Source of the DNA: Salipaludibacillus aurantiacus
Lineage (GTDB): Bacteria; Bacillota; Bacilli; Bacillales; Salisediminibacteriaceae
Reading direction: 5' to 3'
Assembly (NCBI RefSeq): GCF_900111295.1
Contig: NZ_FOGT01000002.1
Location: forward strand, 124,001 to 188,000
Length of the DNA stretch: 64,000 nt
This document shows, one piece after another, positions 1-8,113 of the stretch. The position numbers and the translations under genes are program-made. The notes below the pieces were generated by a model. It ran no database searches. It was given only the letters and a program-made list of their open reading frames with translations, and was not told where the DNA came from. Position 1 is the first letter of the stretch. Each line of letters opens with the position of its first letter.

Positions 1-258
1 GATGTTCCTTATCTTAATGTAAGCAAATAAACATGCAAGCATGGGGAAATATCCGATGTTAATTGGAAGTGTCGCCCACGAAGCATTTTCTAGAAAAGGA
101 GTCACCATCCAAAAGACTTCCTGCCCCAAGTCATTAATTAAAAAGGCCAGCGCAATTCCAAAAGGGACAAACAATAAGACTATTTTCGGGACTCGTTTAT
201 ATAGATAAATGAGTATGACCCAGGGAATGACTGTTCCTAAAATAATATTCACTAACAT
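1..258 (-). CDS. Partial integral membrane protein (C-terminus beyond window)
   Basis: Open frame of 86 codons from an ATG at 258 to the window edge with no stop, so the gene is cut by the window. An AAAGGAG ribosome-binding site lies about 11 bases upstream. The product starts MLVNIILGTVIPWVILIYLY and is strongly hydrophobic, with likely membrane segments at residues 1-19, 24-40 and 64-84 joined by short loops. I do not recognise the family and there is no catalytic motif. Small multi-pass membrane proteins of this sort are common in Bacillaceae; the function is unknown. Confidence 0.6.
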   Translation of the reverse strand, partial: MLVNIILGTVIPWVILIYLYKRVPKIVLLFVPFGIALAFLINDLGQEVFWMVTPFLENASWATLPINIGYFPMLACLFAYIKIRNI

Positions 259-361
259 GGTCCGTTTCACTCCTTTACGTTTAGCATAAACATAAAGAAG
301 CGGAATTATATATTATAGGAGCAGGATGTGGGGTTTAAATGATTGATGACTTGCTGGCGTT

Positions 362-831
362 GGTGCTTCTGCGTGTCGTTTGCTTGCTCTTCGCAGGTAA
401 AGAGTGCTATCCCCGTAGCACCAACTTGCATGCCGACACTCACTTCCTCATTCATACTCTCACTTACTCGCTTTTTCTTCCTGATACGTTTGTTGGTGCT
501 ACACTCGTTGCACCTACCCGTCTGTCGACACTCCCTTCCTCACTCATACTCTCGTTTACTCGCTTTTTCTTCCTAATACATCTGTTGGTGCTACCGCCGT
601 TGCACCTACCGCTCTCCACCTCCTTACTTACTCACTCTGGCTCTCACTTACTCGCTTTTTCTTCCTGATACGTTTGTTGGTGCTACACGCGTTGCACCTA
701 CCGGACTTTCAACACTCTCTTCCTCACCCATACTCTTGCTTACTCGCTTTTTCTTCCTGATACATTTGTTGGTGCTTCTGCGCCGCGTTCGCTTGCTCGT
801 CGCAGATAAAGATTGCTACCCCCGCTGCACC
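362..831. repeat. 92-bp tandem repeat array flanked by two 61-bp hairpin-type copies
   Basis: The phrase TTACTCGCTTTTTCTTCCT recurs at 464, 556, 648 and 740 (with small variations after it), exactly 92 bases apart. Three units contain the potential hairpin GGTGC-n10-GCACC at 495-514, 587-606 and 679-698. The array is bounded by two longer related copies, GGTGC-n51-GCACC, at 362-422 and 771-831, about 85 percent alike. The period is not a multiple of three and the strand is CT-rich, so the short open frames across it are not genes. It fills the 259-884 gap. Its role is unknown; it may be an intergenic minisatellite grown from a hairpin element. Confidence 0.85.
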
Positions 832-859
832 AACCCGCCTGCACCCTTTCCTGCCAACC

Positions 860-886
860 AAAAAAAGGCCCGTTTAACGGACCTTT
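860..886 (-). terminator. Rho-independent terminator of the hydrolase gene
   Basis: On the minus strand AAAGGTCCGTTA pairs with AACGGGCCTTT and is followed by a run of T. It overlaps the stop codon of the hydrolase gene. Confidence 0.8.
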
Positions 887-1736
887 ATTTTAGAAAATCG
901 AGAATGTGGCGGTTTACGATGTCTGGCTGTTCGTGATTTACCCAGTGGGTGGCTTCTCCCACAAAGACGAGATCGCCGTCAGTCAGGAAATCGAGACTGG
1001 TCTTAGCGGTTTCCGTACTGAGGAACTGGTCGCCGATCCCCCATATGATCTTAGTTTTTACGCTTATTTTATCCTTCGGAATGTCGGCATACCAGATAGC
1101 CCGGTACCAGTTGAGCATAGCTTGGAGACTGCCTTTTTGCGACCATGCTTCCGTGTATCTTTCAAGATCGGTCGCTGAAAACGTCCCTGGCTGGCTTGAA
1201 GCCTTAAGAGCTTCGCGCATCTGTTTATAGCCGTCTGTGGCAAAGAGTGATTCCGGTACTTTTGGAATCTGGAAAAATAACATATATGAACTTTTAAGCC
1301 ACTGTGGCGGGTAGCGGCGCATTGTTTTTTCCATTGCCCCGGGATGGGGAATATTGATGGCAATCAGTTTGTCGACGTATTCCGGTTTGGTGGCGGTCAA
1401 ATACCAGGCGACCGCCCCGCCCCAGTCGTGCCCGGCAATGACTGCTTTGTTTTTTCCGAATGCTTCTATAAGGCCGGTAATGTCATCGCGCAGTTTGTCA
1501 ATTGTATAATTCTTTACCCCTTCAGGTTTCTCGCTTAAATTATAGCCTCGTTGATCGGGCACGACTACTCTGTAGCCAGCATTTACAAGCGGTTCAATTT
1601 GGTTTTTCCACCCGTACCAGAATTCCGGAAATCCGTGCAGCAAGACTGCAAGCGGTCCGTCCTCGGGCCCTGCTACAGCGGTATGCAGGGTGATACCATT
1701 TGTGTCCACAAACTGAAAATCGATATCTACAGTCAT
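885..1736 (-). CDS. Alpha/beta hydrolase, epoxide hydrolase-like
   Basis: A 283-residue cytoplasmic alpha/beta hydrolase. HGFPE at 34-38 supplies the oxyanion region, HDWGG at 103-107 places an aspartate nucleophile (D104), and the late THWVNHEQP supplies the catalytic histidine. An Asp nucleophile in HDWGG is typical of epoxide hydrolases and haloalkane dehalogenases, unlike the Ser of esterases. A Tyr-rich cap region lies between residues 130 and 210. The natural substrate cannot be told. The start is ATG 1736, preceded by AAGGAGAGG; a TTG two codons upstream is in frame but too close to that site. It is monocistronic, with its own terminator. Confidence 0.85.
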   Translation of the reverse strand: MTVDIDFQFVDTNGITLHTAVAGPEDGPLAVLLHGFPEFWYGWKNQIEPLVNAGYRVVVPDQRGYNLSEKPEGVKNYTIDKLRDDITGLIEAFGKNKAVIAGHDWGGAVAWYLTATKPEYVDKLIAINIPHPGAMEKTMRRYPPQWLKSSYMLFFQIPKVPESLFATDGYKQMREALKASSQPGTFSATDLERYTEAWSQKGSLQAMLNWYRAIWYADIPKDKISVKTKIIWGIGDQFLSTETAKTSLDFLTDGDLVFVGEATHWVNHEQPDIVNRHILDFLK

Positions 1737-2061
1737 TTGCAACCTCTCCTTATCCCTATTATGCCTTTTTCTTCTTTAAAAATTAGAAAATGTCCTGTCA
1801 GAAAAGCCCCTTCCCCTTTATTTTGGTTGTAAACCCCAGTTTCATTAGCGCTTTACCCCTTTAACATCCCGTACCATCTCATCTGTTTATTTTACGGCTT
1901 TTCACAGGTCTCCTAATCGACATAAGAATTGGTAAAAACCATAATTTTTCCAAAAATATGTTTATTAAGCAACCGAGCAAGGAATATACTAATAGATTTC
2001 CAAAAGGAGGGCTGTAAGTCTTTTTTTTCCAAAATTAATTCTTAAGACAGGAGTGATCATT
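1737..2061. other. Divergent intergenic region
   Basis: A 325-base gap between divergently transcribed genes, AT-rich in its right half. A weak candidate promoter for the downstream gene is TTTATT (1961-1966), 18 bases, then TATACT (1985-1990). No recognised operator or RNA gene is seen. Confidence 0.35.
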
Positions 2062-3009
2062 TTGACGAAGAACAAGAAATTAACTGGAATGTCTGCATTA
2101 TATTTATCAGTATTATTAATCGGTGCTAACAGTGTTGTGGCTAACGATGAGATGACAGCCGGGGATGTTCTGGACCGTTCGAATGAAGCGATGGACAGTC
2201 TCGAGAGCTTTTCAAGCACTACTGAACTTTATCAGCTTATTTCTGATGACGTATCAGGAGAGATGGAATTTAACTCGGAAATAGAACAGGATGTCATTGT
2301 CGATCCTTTCAAAATGCGCCAGGTCACAACAACAATTATGCCGGATGGCGAAACTGAGACTTTAACTTCCTACATGTCTGAAGAAGGTTATTTTATGGAA
2401 GATCACGATGGCGGCTGGATAAAAATTGCGGATGGAACCGACGTTATGGATGCTATGACCTATCATCCAAATGATCAGGTAGAAGAATTAGAAGGTTATT
2501 ATGATGATCTGACCCTTTCAGAAGAAGATAACTATTATGTCATTACATATGACGGAGACGGCGAGGAACTGACGGCGATCATGGAACAGGCAATGAGTGA
2601 TTTAAGCGACGAAGATATGGATATGATGGAAGGAATGATGGGCGATATCCAAGTCAATGATTTCTCTTATGAGCTCTTCATAGATATGGACACCTATTAT
2701 TTATCCAATATGAACCTTCATCTTGATATGGATATTCAGGCAGAAGGTGAGTCTGCCAGTATTGAACAGATGATGGAAATGTCCTTCCATAATTTTGACA
2801 GGGTAGAAGATTTCAATATCCCGAAAGAAGCGCTTGAAGACGCACAAGATGTAGAAGAAATTATTGAAAAAGAATTAGAAGAGGCAGAAGAAGGCGGGGA
2901 ACTTCCTGAGACGGCAACAAATAATCCGATGATGGCTGCCGGTGCCCTGGCACTTGCTCTTGCAGCTGGCGGAATGTTAGTCGTACGCCGCCGCACGCAC
3001 AACGTCTAA
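2062..3009 (+). CDS. Secreted DUF6612-like protein with LPETA cell-wall sorting signal
   Basis: A 315-residue very acidic protein. The N-terminus (MTKNKK then a hydrophobic stretch to about residue 28) is a Sec signal peptide without a lipobox. The body resembles the DUF6612 family of Bacillus exported proteins, which are usually lipoproteins; here no lipobox Cys exists. Instead the C-terminus has LPETA at 281-285, a hydrophobic span and an RRR tail, the layout of a sortase substrate. LPxTA rather than LPxTG would suit a class D-type sortase (inference). The start is TTG 2062, set by AGGAG eight bases upstream; the GTG at 2053 lies inside that site. No sortase gene is in the window. The function of the family is unknown. 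Confidence 0.75.
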   Translation: MTKNKKLTGMSALYLSVLLIGANSVVANDEMTAGDVLDRSNEAMDSLESFSSTTELYQLISDDVSGEMEFNSEIEQDVIVDPFKMRQVTTTIMPDGETETLTSYMSEEGYFMEDHDGGWIKIADGTDVMDAMTYHPNDQVEELEGYYDDLTLSEEDNYYVITYDGDGEELTAIMEQAMSDLSDEDMDMMEGMMGDIQVNDFSYELFIDMDTYYLSNMNLHLDMDIQAEGESASIEQMMEMSFHNFDRVEDFNIPKEALEDAQDVEEIIEKELEEAEEGGELPETATNNPMMAAGALALALAAGGMLVVRRRTHNV

Positions 3010-3019
3010 AGTAATGAAC

Positions 3020-3053
3020 GGGAGACAGCTGATGCTGTCTCCCTTGATTTTTT
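3020..3053 (+). terminator. Rho-independent terminator
   Basis: A perfect 10-bp stem, GGGAGACAGC / GCTGTCTCCC, with loop TGAT, followed by TTGATTTTTT. It ends the LPETA-protein transcript. Confidence 0.9.
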
Positions 3054-3166
3054 AATCTTGCTACCCTGTTACAAGTATATAGTTAACTATTCTTCTCTTA
3101 CAAAGTAAGCAGAGGCCAGCAGGTGACTGGCAAACCCTCTTTTGAGAGTGATCCTTTTTACGAGTT

Positions 3167-4354
3167 TTAATTTTTAACTTTTTCTTCAACAAACGGGTTT
3201 GGAAGAGAGCTCCAGTCTGAATCAAACTCCTCAGGTGTCAGCAGACAATTATCAAGTTGAGCTTCAATTTCTTTAGGATCCATCCTTACTCCGCTCACTG
3301 CAAATTCCGTTTTCCTGTCTCCGAATTCCAGATCCCACTCTTCCTTTAACTTGCTGTTCGTTTTTAAGTACTGCATTTGTTCCTGTTCAGGGAGTTCAGC
3401 TACCCAATAAGCTACTGGGTTCATTGATATTGAAGGACCGGCTTGAGAGAAAATTAATGCATAATGGTTATGAGTGGCGCACCAGATAATCCCTTTCGCT
3501 CTCACTATTTCTTTCGGCATATCATTTACCCATTGAGCCAGCCTTTCTGAACTGAATGGCAGCCTCCGCCTGTAGACAAAGCTCGATATTCCGTACTCTT
3601 CAGTCTCAGGTGTATGTGCTCCGGCTGCCAGTTCTTTAATCCATCCTGCGGAACTGCTTGCTTTTTCAAAATCAAACCTGCTGCGGTTTAACAGATCGGC
3701 CGTATCTATTTGGCCGTATGTGGTTTGAATAAACTCGGCATCCGGCTGGAGTTTCCTGAGAACTTTTTCCAGTTGTATTAATTTCTGCTTTGAAATCATA
3801 TTTTTTTTGTTAATCACAAGCACATTGCAAAACTCAATCTGATCAATAAGCAAATCGACGACTTCCCGGTTATCATCTTCTCCAGCCGCCTGGGAACGGT
3901 CGATCAGAGTCTCTCCAGAAGAGAAATCTTCCCAGAATCTGTAAGCATCGACCACCGTCACCATATTATTCAGGTAGCAAAATTGGGTTAAATCGATACC
4001 TGTCTCCTCATCAGTGTAAGAAAATGTCTGAGCAACAGGAACAGGTTCACTGATTCCTGTGGATTCTATGACGATATGATCAATATTCCCTTTTTTCACA
4101 AGTGTTTCTACTTCTTGAAGCAAGTCTTCTCTTAGCGTGCAGCAAATGCATCCATTTGACATCTCTACCAGCTTTTCATCAGTACGTTTAAAACCACCCT
4201 GTTCAACAAGATCCGCATCTACATTGATTTCACTCATGTCATTAACAATGACCGCGACACGATAGTCTTCTCTGTTCGCTAGTATATGATTTAAAATGGT
4301 TGTTTTACCCGCTCCTAAATAGCCGCTTAATACTGTAACAGGTATCTTTGTCAT
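3167..4354 (-). CDS. COG0523 (CobW/ZagA-type) GTPase, probable zinc metallochaperone 1
   Basis: A 395-residue G3E-family protein. Walker A GYLGAGKT is at 11-18, the metal-binding GCICC motif has Cys 69, 71 and 72, and there is an ESTG switch region and a C-terminal CobW domain. Family members such as B. subtilis ZagA (YciC) pass zinc to client enzymes when zinc is scarce. The usual NKxD guanine-specificity motif reads NKKN at 182-185, losing the Asp. It follows the SufU paralogue by 18 bases in one unit starting from a Zur-controlled promoter at about 5050. It is a close paralogue of the GTPase at 5254-6432, probably by duplication. The client is unknown; the neighbouring SufU-like protein is the obvious candidate (inference). 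Confidence 0.88.
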   Translation of the reverse strand: MTKIPVTVLSGYLGAGKTTILNHILANREDYRVAVIVNDMSEINVDADLVEQGGFKRTDEKLVEMSNGCICCTLREDLLQEVETLVKKGNIDHIVIESTGISEPVPVAQTFSYTDEETGIDLTQFCYLNNMVTVVDAYRFWEDFSSGETLIDRSQAAGEDDNREVVDLLIDQIEFCNVLVINKKNMISKQKLIQLEKVLRKLQPDAEFIQTTYGQIDTADLLNRSRFDFEKASSSAGWIKELAAGAHTPETEEYGISSFVYRRRLPFSSERLAQWVNDMPKEIVRAKGIIWCATHNHYALIFSQAGPSISMNPVAYWVAELPEQEQMQYLKTNSKLKEEWDLEFGDRKTEFAVSGVRMDPKEIEAQLDNCLLTPEEFDSDWSSLPNPFVEEKVKN

Positions 4355-4372
4355 CTATCATTCTCCTCACTA

Positions 4373-4798
4373 TCAGTATCGTTTAGAAAAAGCTTTGTCC
4401 AAAGCTTGCCAAGGCATGAGCGCACAGTTATGGCGGGCCCTCAATTTGTGGACTCCTTCTAAGGAAAGGGCATCTCCTAAATCAATGGAATCGTCAGGAC
4501 GCTCTCCGCTTCGAATAAGCTTTTCCATTGCTTCCCGCTTTTCGTGAACTTCTTTTTTCGTTTTCCCGCGCACCAGTTCCGTCATAATAGAACAGGAAGC
4601 CATGCTGATGCTGCATCCTTCCCCTATAAAACTTATATCTTCAATTTTTCCGTACTCGTCCATTTTCCAGTACAGGGTCATCACATCTCCACAGGTGGGA
4701 TTTTTATAATGGGTATGTTCACCTTCAAGTTTACGGTTGTTCCGTCTATTCTTTGCGTGCTCCATAATGAGCTGGCGGTAAAGGTCCTGAAGCATCAT
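4373..4798 (-). CDS. SufU-like iron-sulfur cluster assembly / sulfur-transfer protein under Zur control
   Basis: A 141-residue SufU/IscU-fold protein. It keeps the residues that hold zinc in Bacillus SufU: Cys36 and Asp38 in CGD, Cys62 in GEGCSIS, and Cys125 in RHNCALMPW. SufU accepts persulfide sulfur from the cysteine desulfurase SufS, and its zinc is essential for that. Normally sufU sits in the suf operon (sufCDSUB); here it stands alone, first gene of a transcript with two Zur operators and followed by a COG0523 GTPase. It is therefore probably a second copy made in zinc starvation (inference). A GGAGGAGG site precedes two adjacent ATG codons (4798 and 4795); either may be used. Confidence 0.82.
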   Translation of the reverse strand: MMLQDLYRQLIMEHAKNRRNNRKLEGEHTHYKNPTCGDVMTLYWKMDEYGKIEDISFIGEGCSISMASCSIMTELVRGKTKKEVHEKREAMEKLIRSGERPDDSIDLGDALSLEGVHKLRARHNCALMPWQALDKAFSKRY

Positions 4799-4844
4799 TT
4801 AACCTCCTCCTTCTCATTTCTATTTGTCAAAGCAGTAATGAATA

Positions 4845-4882
4845 AATAGAGCTGAGTGCATGGAGGACACTCAGCTTCTATT
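4845..4882 (-). promoter_or_regulatory. Stem-loop in the leader of the sufU-like transcript
   Basis: The stem AGCTGAGTG / CACTCAGCT is extended by AATAG / CTATT across a one-base bulge, with the loop being nine bases. It lies 47 bases upstream of the start codon, inside the transcribed leader. No T-run follows, so it is not a plain terminator. The same AGCTGAGTG / CACTCAGCT stem recurs at 6467-6502 in the other Zur transcript. Confidence 0.6.
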
Positions 4883-5025
4883 TTCAACTTTAAGGGGACC
4901 AAACAAGGGGGATGGTATGCCCTTAATTCAGTTGGCAGACGGCTTTCATGTCAAATTCTTCAGGAGGTTCGAGGTATGAATCATTGACACCAAGCACTGG
5001 GTGATGAGCAAGCCGTCAGTAAAAC

Positions 5026-5083
5026 AAATCGTAATAATTACGATTTATACTGTGATAATATCGTAATTATTACGATTTGTCAA
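5026..5083 (-). promoter_or_regulatory. Zur-controlled promoter with two operators
   Basis: Minus-strand promoter TTGACA (5083-5078), 17 bases, TATTAT (5060-5055). Two 21-bp Zur boxes of the Bacillus type, halves AAATCGTAAT and ATTACGATTT, lie at 5026-5046 (perfect) and 5058-5078 (one end mismatch). One fills the spacer and the other covers the likely transcription start. Zur binding here would block RNA polymerase, giving transcription only when zinc is low. The transcript has a leader of about 250 bases before the sufU-like gene. Confidence 0.9.
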
Positions 5084-5164
5084 AAAAAATTAAAAGTTAA
5101 ATGAACTTCACCTGCTCGCTAAGCGGCAAGCGCCCATCTGCGCCTTGAAATCACTAATTTCATC

Positions 5165-5208
5165 ATCAAAAAGGCCGAACAACATTCTTAAAACGTTGTT
5201 CGGCTTCC
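5165..5208 (-). terminator. Rho-independent terminator of the second Zur transcript
   Basis: The stem GCCGAACAAC / GTTGTTCGGC (5174-5183 and 5195-5204) is followed on the minus strand by TTTTT. It lies 50 bases past the stop of the COG0523 gene at 5254. Confidence 0.9.
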
Positions 5209-5253
5209 TTTAAGGTTACTATTCTTTTGTTTCAGCCTCGGAACATATGCCGT

Positions 5254-6432
5254 TCAAGCAAAAGCAGGAAGCGGGTCATGGATGGCCTGCCAGTCTCCAG
5301 TCATTTCTTCCTCCGTTAACAGACATTTATCCAGTGCCTCTTCAATTTCTCTCTGATCCAGTTTTATCCCTATAAATACAAGCTCGGTCATTCGGTCTCC
5401 AAATGAAGGGTCCCAGCGTTCTTTAAGATCCGGGTCTTCATTCATAAGACGCAGCCTCTCCTCCTCCGGATATACGGCTACCCACTCGCCAGCAGCTTCA
5501 ATCATCAGAGACGATCCGGCCTGTGACAGAAGCCCTGCCGTGTTATTTCTCGAAGCGAGCCAGAAGAATCCTTTCGCACGCACAATTTCCGACGGCCAAT
5601 TCTCCAGCCAGGCCATCCACCGTTCCGGATGGAAAGGCCTTTTTCTTTTATAAACAAAGGAGCTGATGCCGTATTCCTCTGTTTCTGGGATATGTTCTTC
5701 ATTTAGTTCCTTAATCCAGCCTGCACCCTGGCTTACTTTCTCAAAATTAAAGGCCTCTGTATTGATGACTTTATTTAATGGGACATGGGAGTATACTGTT
5801 TCTATAATCTGAGCATCGCCATTAAGTTTTCTTAAGAGGCCTCTTAACTTTTCCAATTCACCTGTTTTCACTAGGTCAGTTTTATTAAGAAGAATTACAT
5901 TGGCAAACTCTATTTGATCAATTAATAAATCAACTACTTCTCTCAAGTCTTCTTCATCGTCTGTCTGTTTACGGTCCAAAAGGCTTTCGCCTGAGCCGTA
6001 ATCATCCCAGAAACGATTCGCGTCTACTACGGTTACCATCGTATCCAGTTTACAAAGTTCAGGTAAGTTAATACCGAGTTCTTCATCCATGTATGTGAAT
6101 GACTGGGCGACAGGGATAGGCTCAGAAATTCCTGTTGATTCAATCACTATATAATCAATGTCTCCAGCCTGCACGAGTTTTTCCACTTCAATTATAAGGT
6201 CTTCCCTCAATGTGCAGCAGATACACCCGTTTTGCATTTGAACCAGCTTTTCATCCGTCCGTGAAAAGCCTCCCTGTTTGATCATCGACGCGTCGATATT
6301 CACTTCACTCATGTCGTTCACGATGACAGCAACTTTCATGTTCTCCCTGTTTTGGAGAATATGGTTTAATAACGTCGTTTTCCCTGAACCTAAGTAGCCG
6401 CTTAACACTGTAACGGGTATTTTTCTGTTCAT
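5254..6432 (-). CDS. COG0523 (CobW/ZagA-type) GTPase, probable zinc metallochaperone 2
   Basis: A 392-residue G3E-family GTPase, closely similar along its length to the 3167-4354 product. Walker A GYLGSGKT is at 12-19, GCICC has Cys 70, 72 and 73, and the G4 motif NKTD at 183-186 is canonical. The C-terminal CobW domain is complete. The expected role is GTP-dependent zinc delivery in zinc starvation. It is the last gene of the unit that starts at the Zur promoter near 7880, after the zinc-free S14 gene; the 119-base gap holds a strong hairpin. The start is ATG 6432 with AAGGAG seven bases before it; an upstream GTG at 6462 lacks a site. Of the three GTPases in the island only this one has an intact NKxD. 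Confidence 0.88.
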   Translation of the reverse strand: MNRKIPVTVLSGYLGSGKTTLLNHILQNRENMKVAVIVNDMSEVNIDASMIKQGGFSRTDEKLVQMQNGCICCTLREDLIIEVEKLVQAGDIDYIVIESTGISEPIPVAQSFTYMDEELGINLPELCKLDTMVTVVDANRFWDDYGSGESLLDRKQTDDEEDLREVVDLLIDQIEFANVILLNKTDLVKTGELEKLRGLLRKLNGDAQIIETVYSHVPLNKVINTEAFNFEKVSQGAGWIKELNEEHIPETEEYGISSFVYKRKRPFHPERWMAWLENWPSEIVRAKGFFWLASRNNTAGLLSQAGSSLMIEAAGEWVAVYPEEERLRLMNEDPDLKERWDPSFGDRMTELVFIGIKLDQREIEEALDKCLLTEEEMTGDWQAIHDPLPAFA

Positions 6433-6466
6433 TTGGACACTCCTTAGTCTTTTTCTTTTCACTCAT

Positions 6467-6502
6467 AAAGACAGCTGAGTGCAATTACACTCAGCTGTCT
6501 TT
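6467..6502 (-). promoter_or_regulatory. Strong intercistronic stem-loop
   Basis: A 15-bp stem, AAAGACAGCTGAGTG / CACTCAGCTGTCTTT, with a six-base loop, placed between rpsN2 and the last GTPase gene. It shares its nine inner base pairs with the hairpin at 4845-4882. With no T-run on the minus strand it is more likely a processing or mRNA-stability element, or a weak attenuator, than a full terminator. Confidence 0.6.
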
Positions 6503-6550
6503 TATATTAAGGGGGGAACACACTTTAGCAGGTGATTCGTCTATCCGCTA

Positions 6551-6820
6551 TTACCAGCTTGATTTTTTAACGCCCGGCAGCTGGCCATTATGTGCCAGTT
6601 CGCGGAATTTGATACGGGAAAGTTCAAATTTACGCATATAACCCCGCGGACGTCCACTGACTTTACAGCGGTTATTTAATCGTGTAGGAGAAGAGTTGCG
6701 GGGAAGTTTTGCCAGTGCAGCATAGTCCCCTTTCTCTTTAAGTTCGCGTCTTTTTTCAGCGTATTGTTCTACCATTCGTTCACGTTTAAGCTGGCGTGCC
6801 ACCATTGATTTTTTTGCCAT
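6551..6820 (-). CDS. rpsN2: Zinc-independent ribosomal protein S14 paralogue
   Basis: An 89-residue small-subunit protein uS14 of the C-minus type. The conserved [17 protein letters not shown] core is present, but the CxxC...CxxC zinc ribbon of the 61-residue zinc form is absent: one Cys remains. In B. subtilis the equivalent gene (rpsNB/yhzA) is repressed by Zur and lets ribosomes be built without spending zinc. Here it sits between two COG0523 GTPase genes in one Zur-controlled transcript, 22 bases after the upstream gene. A GGAGG-type site precedes the ATG. Confidence 0.95.
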   Translation of the reverse strand: MAKKSMVARQLKRERMVEQYAEKRRELKEKGDYAALAKLPRNSSPTRLNNRCKVSGRPRGYMRKFELSRIKFRELAHNGQLPGVKKSSW

Positions 6821-6842
6821 TAATTTATACCTCCTAATATTT

Positions 6843-7832
6843 TCATTCTGTTAAACAAGCTTCAAATTCTCTTTGAAACAGATCTTGATCAAGCCCTTTA
6901 CCTATAATTACAAATTGGCTTTTACGCTCCTCGTCTGCCGTCCAAGGTGCTCCTGCTTTCCCGGCAAACAGCATATGAATGCCTTGAAAAATAATACGTT
7001 TATTAAATCCATCAACATTCAGAATGCCTTTATACCTGTACATTTGCTCACCTTTATTATCTACAAGATCCCCGAACCACTTTTCAAACTCTTTTATATC
7101 CACTGCCTTTTGGCTTTGCAGCACAATGGACGATATCTCATGGTCGTGGTGGTGATGGTGAGAATGATCCATAAATCCAGGTTCAATCCTCAGTTTTTCT
7201 TCAATATCAAATGTAAATTGATTGAGCAGTTCAGCTGCACTGACTTCCCCATCACTCGTAACGTGTACTGGGGCTGCAGGATTAAAACTCGCAAGCATGC
7301 CTTTTACTTTAGCGCGTCTCTCACTGTTTACTAAGCCAGCCTTATTTAAAACAAATTTATCAGCAAAAGCAACCTGTTTACGGACTTCTTCATGCTCTTG
7401 TACCTGCTTTAAAAAATGGTAACTGTCAATGACTGTGACGACCGTATCGAGATGGTAAATCTCTGAAAGCTCAGGATCGACCAAAAAAGACTGTACAACA
7501 GGAGCAGGTTCCGCAAGCCCTGACGTTTCGATCAGGACCCGGTCAAAAGGCTCATGTCCCTGTTCTTCCACCGCCTGTATAAGTGCATACAGCGTATTTA
7601 TTAAATCCGTTCTTATTTTACAGCACAAACAGCCGTTATTTAATTCAAAAATCTCTTCTTGTGCGCCAATGACCAGCTGCTGGTCGATGCCTGCATCCCC
7701 AAATTCATTGACAATCACTGCTATGCGTTCCTCTTGCTTATCAGCTAAAATGGCATTCAGCAGCGTAGTCTTACCGGAACCGAGAAACCCAGTTAATATA
7801 GAGACGGGTATGCGAGGTGCTTGAAAGCTCAT
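6843..7832 (-). CDS. COG0523 (CobW/YjiA-type) GTPase with His-rich loop, probable zinc metallochaperone 3
   Basis: A 329-residue G3E-family protein, more distant from the other two. Walker A GFLGSGKT is at 15-22 and GCLCC has Cys 68, 70 and 71. A His cluster (HSHHHHHDH, 223-231) is typical of metallochaperones and absent from its two neighbours. The G4 motif reads NKAG at 163-166 instead of NKxD. The CobW C-terminal domain ends near the usual place. It is the first gene of the Zur unit; the start is ATG 7832, with AGGTGG five bases upstream, 45-50 bases after the predicted transcription start. The His run suggests metal loading or storage (family knowledge); the client is unknown. Confidence 0.87.
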   Translation of the reverse strand: MSFQAPRIPVSILTGFLGSGKTTLLNAILADKQEERIAVIVNEFGDAGIDQQLVIGAQEEIFELNNGCLCCKIRTDLINTLYALIQAVEEQGHEPFDRVLIETSGLAEPAPVVQSFLVDPELSEIYHLDTVVTVIDSYHFLKQVQEHEEVRKQVAFADKFVLNKAGLVNSERRAKVKGMLASFNPAAPVHVTSDGEVSAAELLNQFTFDIEEKLRIEPGFMDHSHHHHHDHEISSIVLQSQKAVDIKEFEKWFGDLVDNKGEQMYRYKGILNVDGFNKRIIFQGIHMLFAGKAGAPWTADEERKSQFVIIGKGLDQDLFQREFEACLTE

Positions 7833-7854
7833 ATATACCACCTGCCAATTACAT

Positions 7855-7912
7855 AAACCGTAATTTTTACGATTTGTATTGTGATCATATCGTAATAATT
7901 ACGGTTTGTCAA
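7855..7912 (-). promoter_or_regulatory. Zur-controlled promoter with two operators
   Basis: Minus-strand TTGACA (7912-7907), 17 bases, TATGAT (7889-7884). Zur-type inverted repeats are at 7855-7875 (halves AAACCGTAAT / TTTACGATTT) and 7887-7907 (halves ATATCGTAAT / ATTACGGTTT). The layout, including box spacing, is the same as at 5026-5083, so the two promoters are probably copies of one another. Confidence 0.88.
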
Positions 7913-8063
7913 AGGGTAAATTCAGACAAGGAAGCAGCTGTTTCCCTTAAGGTGAGAAAACTGGAAAGAATTTTCCCTGATCTGCCTGGCTTCTTTTGTT
8001 TTTTTAAAAAAATAGTTATCTCACTCTTTACTTTTTTGTATCTAATATGATTAAATGATTAAT

Positions 8064-8084
8064 AAATCGAAACGATTACGATTA
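8064..8084 (+). promoter_or_regulatory. Imperfect Zur box upstream of the unknown 121-residue gene
   Basis: A 21-base window with halves AAATCGAAAC and ATTACGATTA differs from the Zur consensus at three positions. It ends 29 bases before the ATG at 8114. A possible -10 (TATGAT, 8046-8051) lies just upstream, which would put the box at the transcription start. Confidence 0.55.
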
Positions 8085-8113
8085 TTGCCTTTTTTTTGAG
8101 AGGAGACATTAGT

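Noticed and set aside
464-758. Regular repeats that might suggest a CRISPR array
   Set aside because: The unit is contiguous and tandem with no unique spacers, and no cas gene is near.
339-936. Several open frames of 60-109 codons across the repeat array
   Set aside because: They arise from CT-rich 92-bp repeats whose period shifts the frame, and no ribosome-binding site precedes them.
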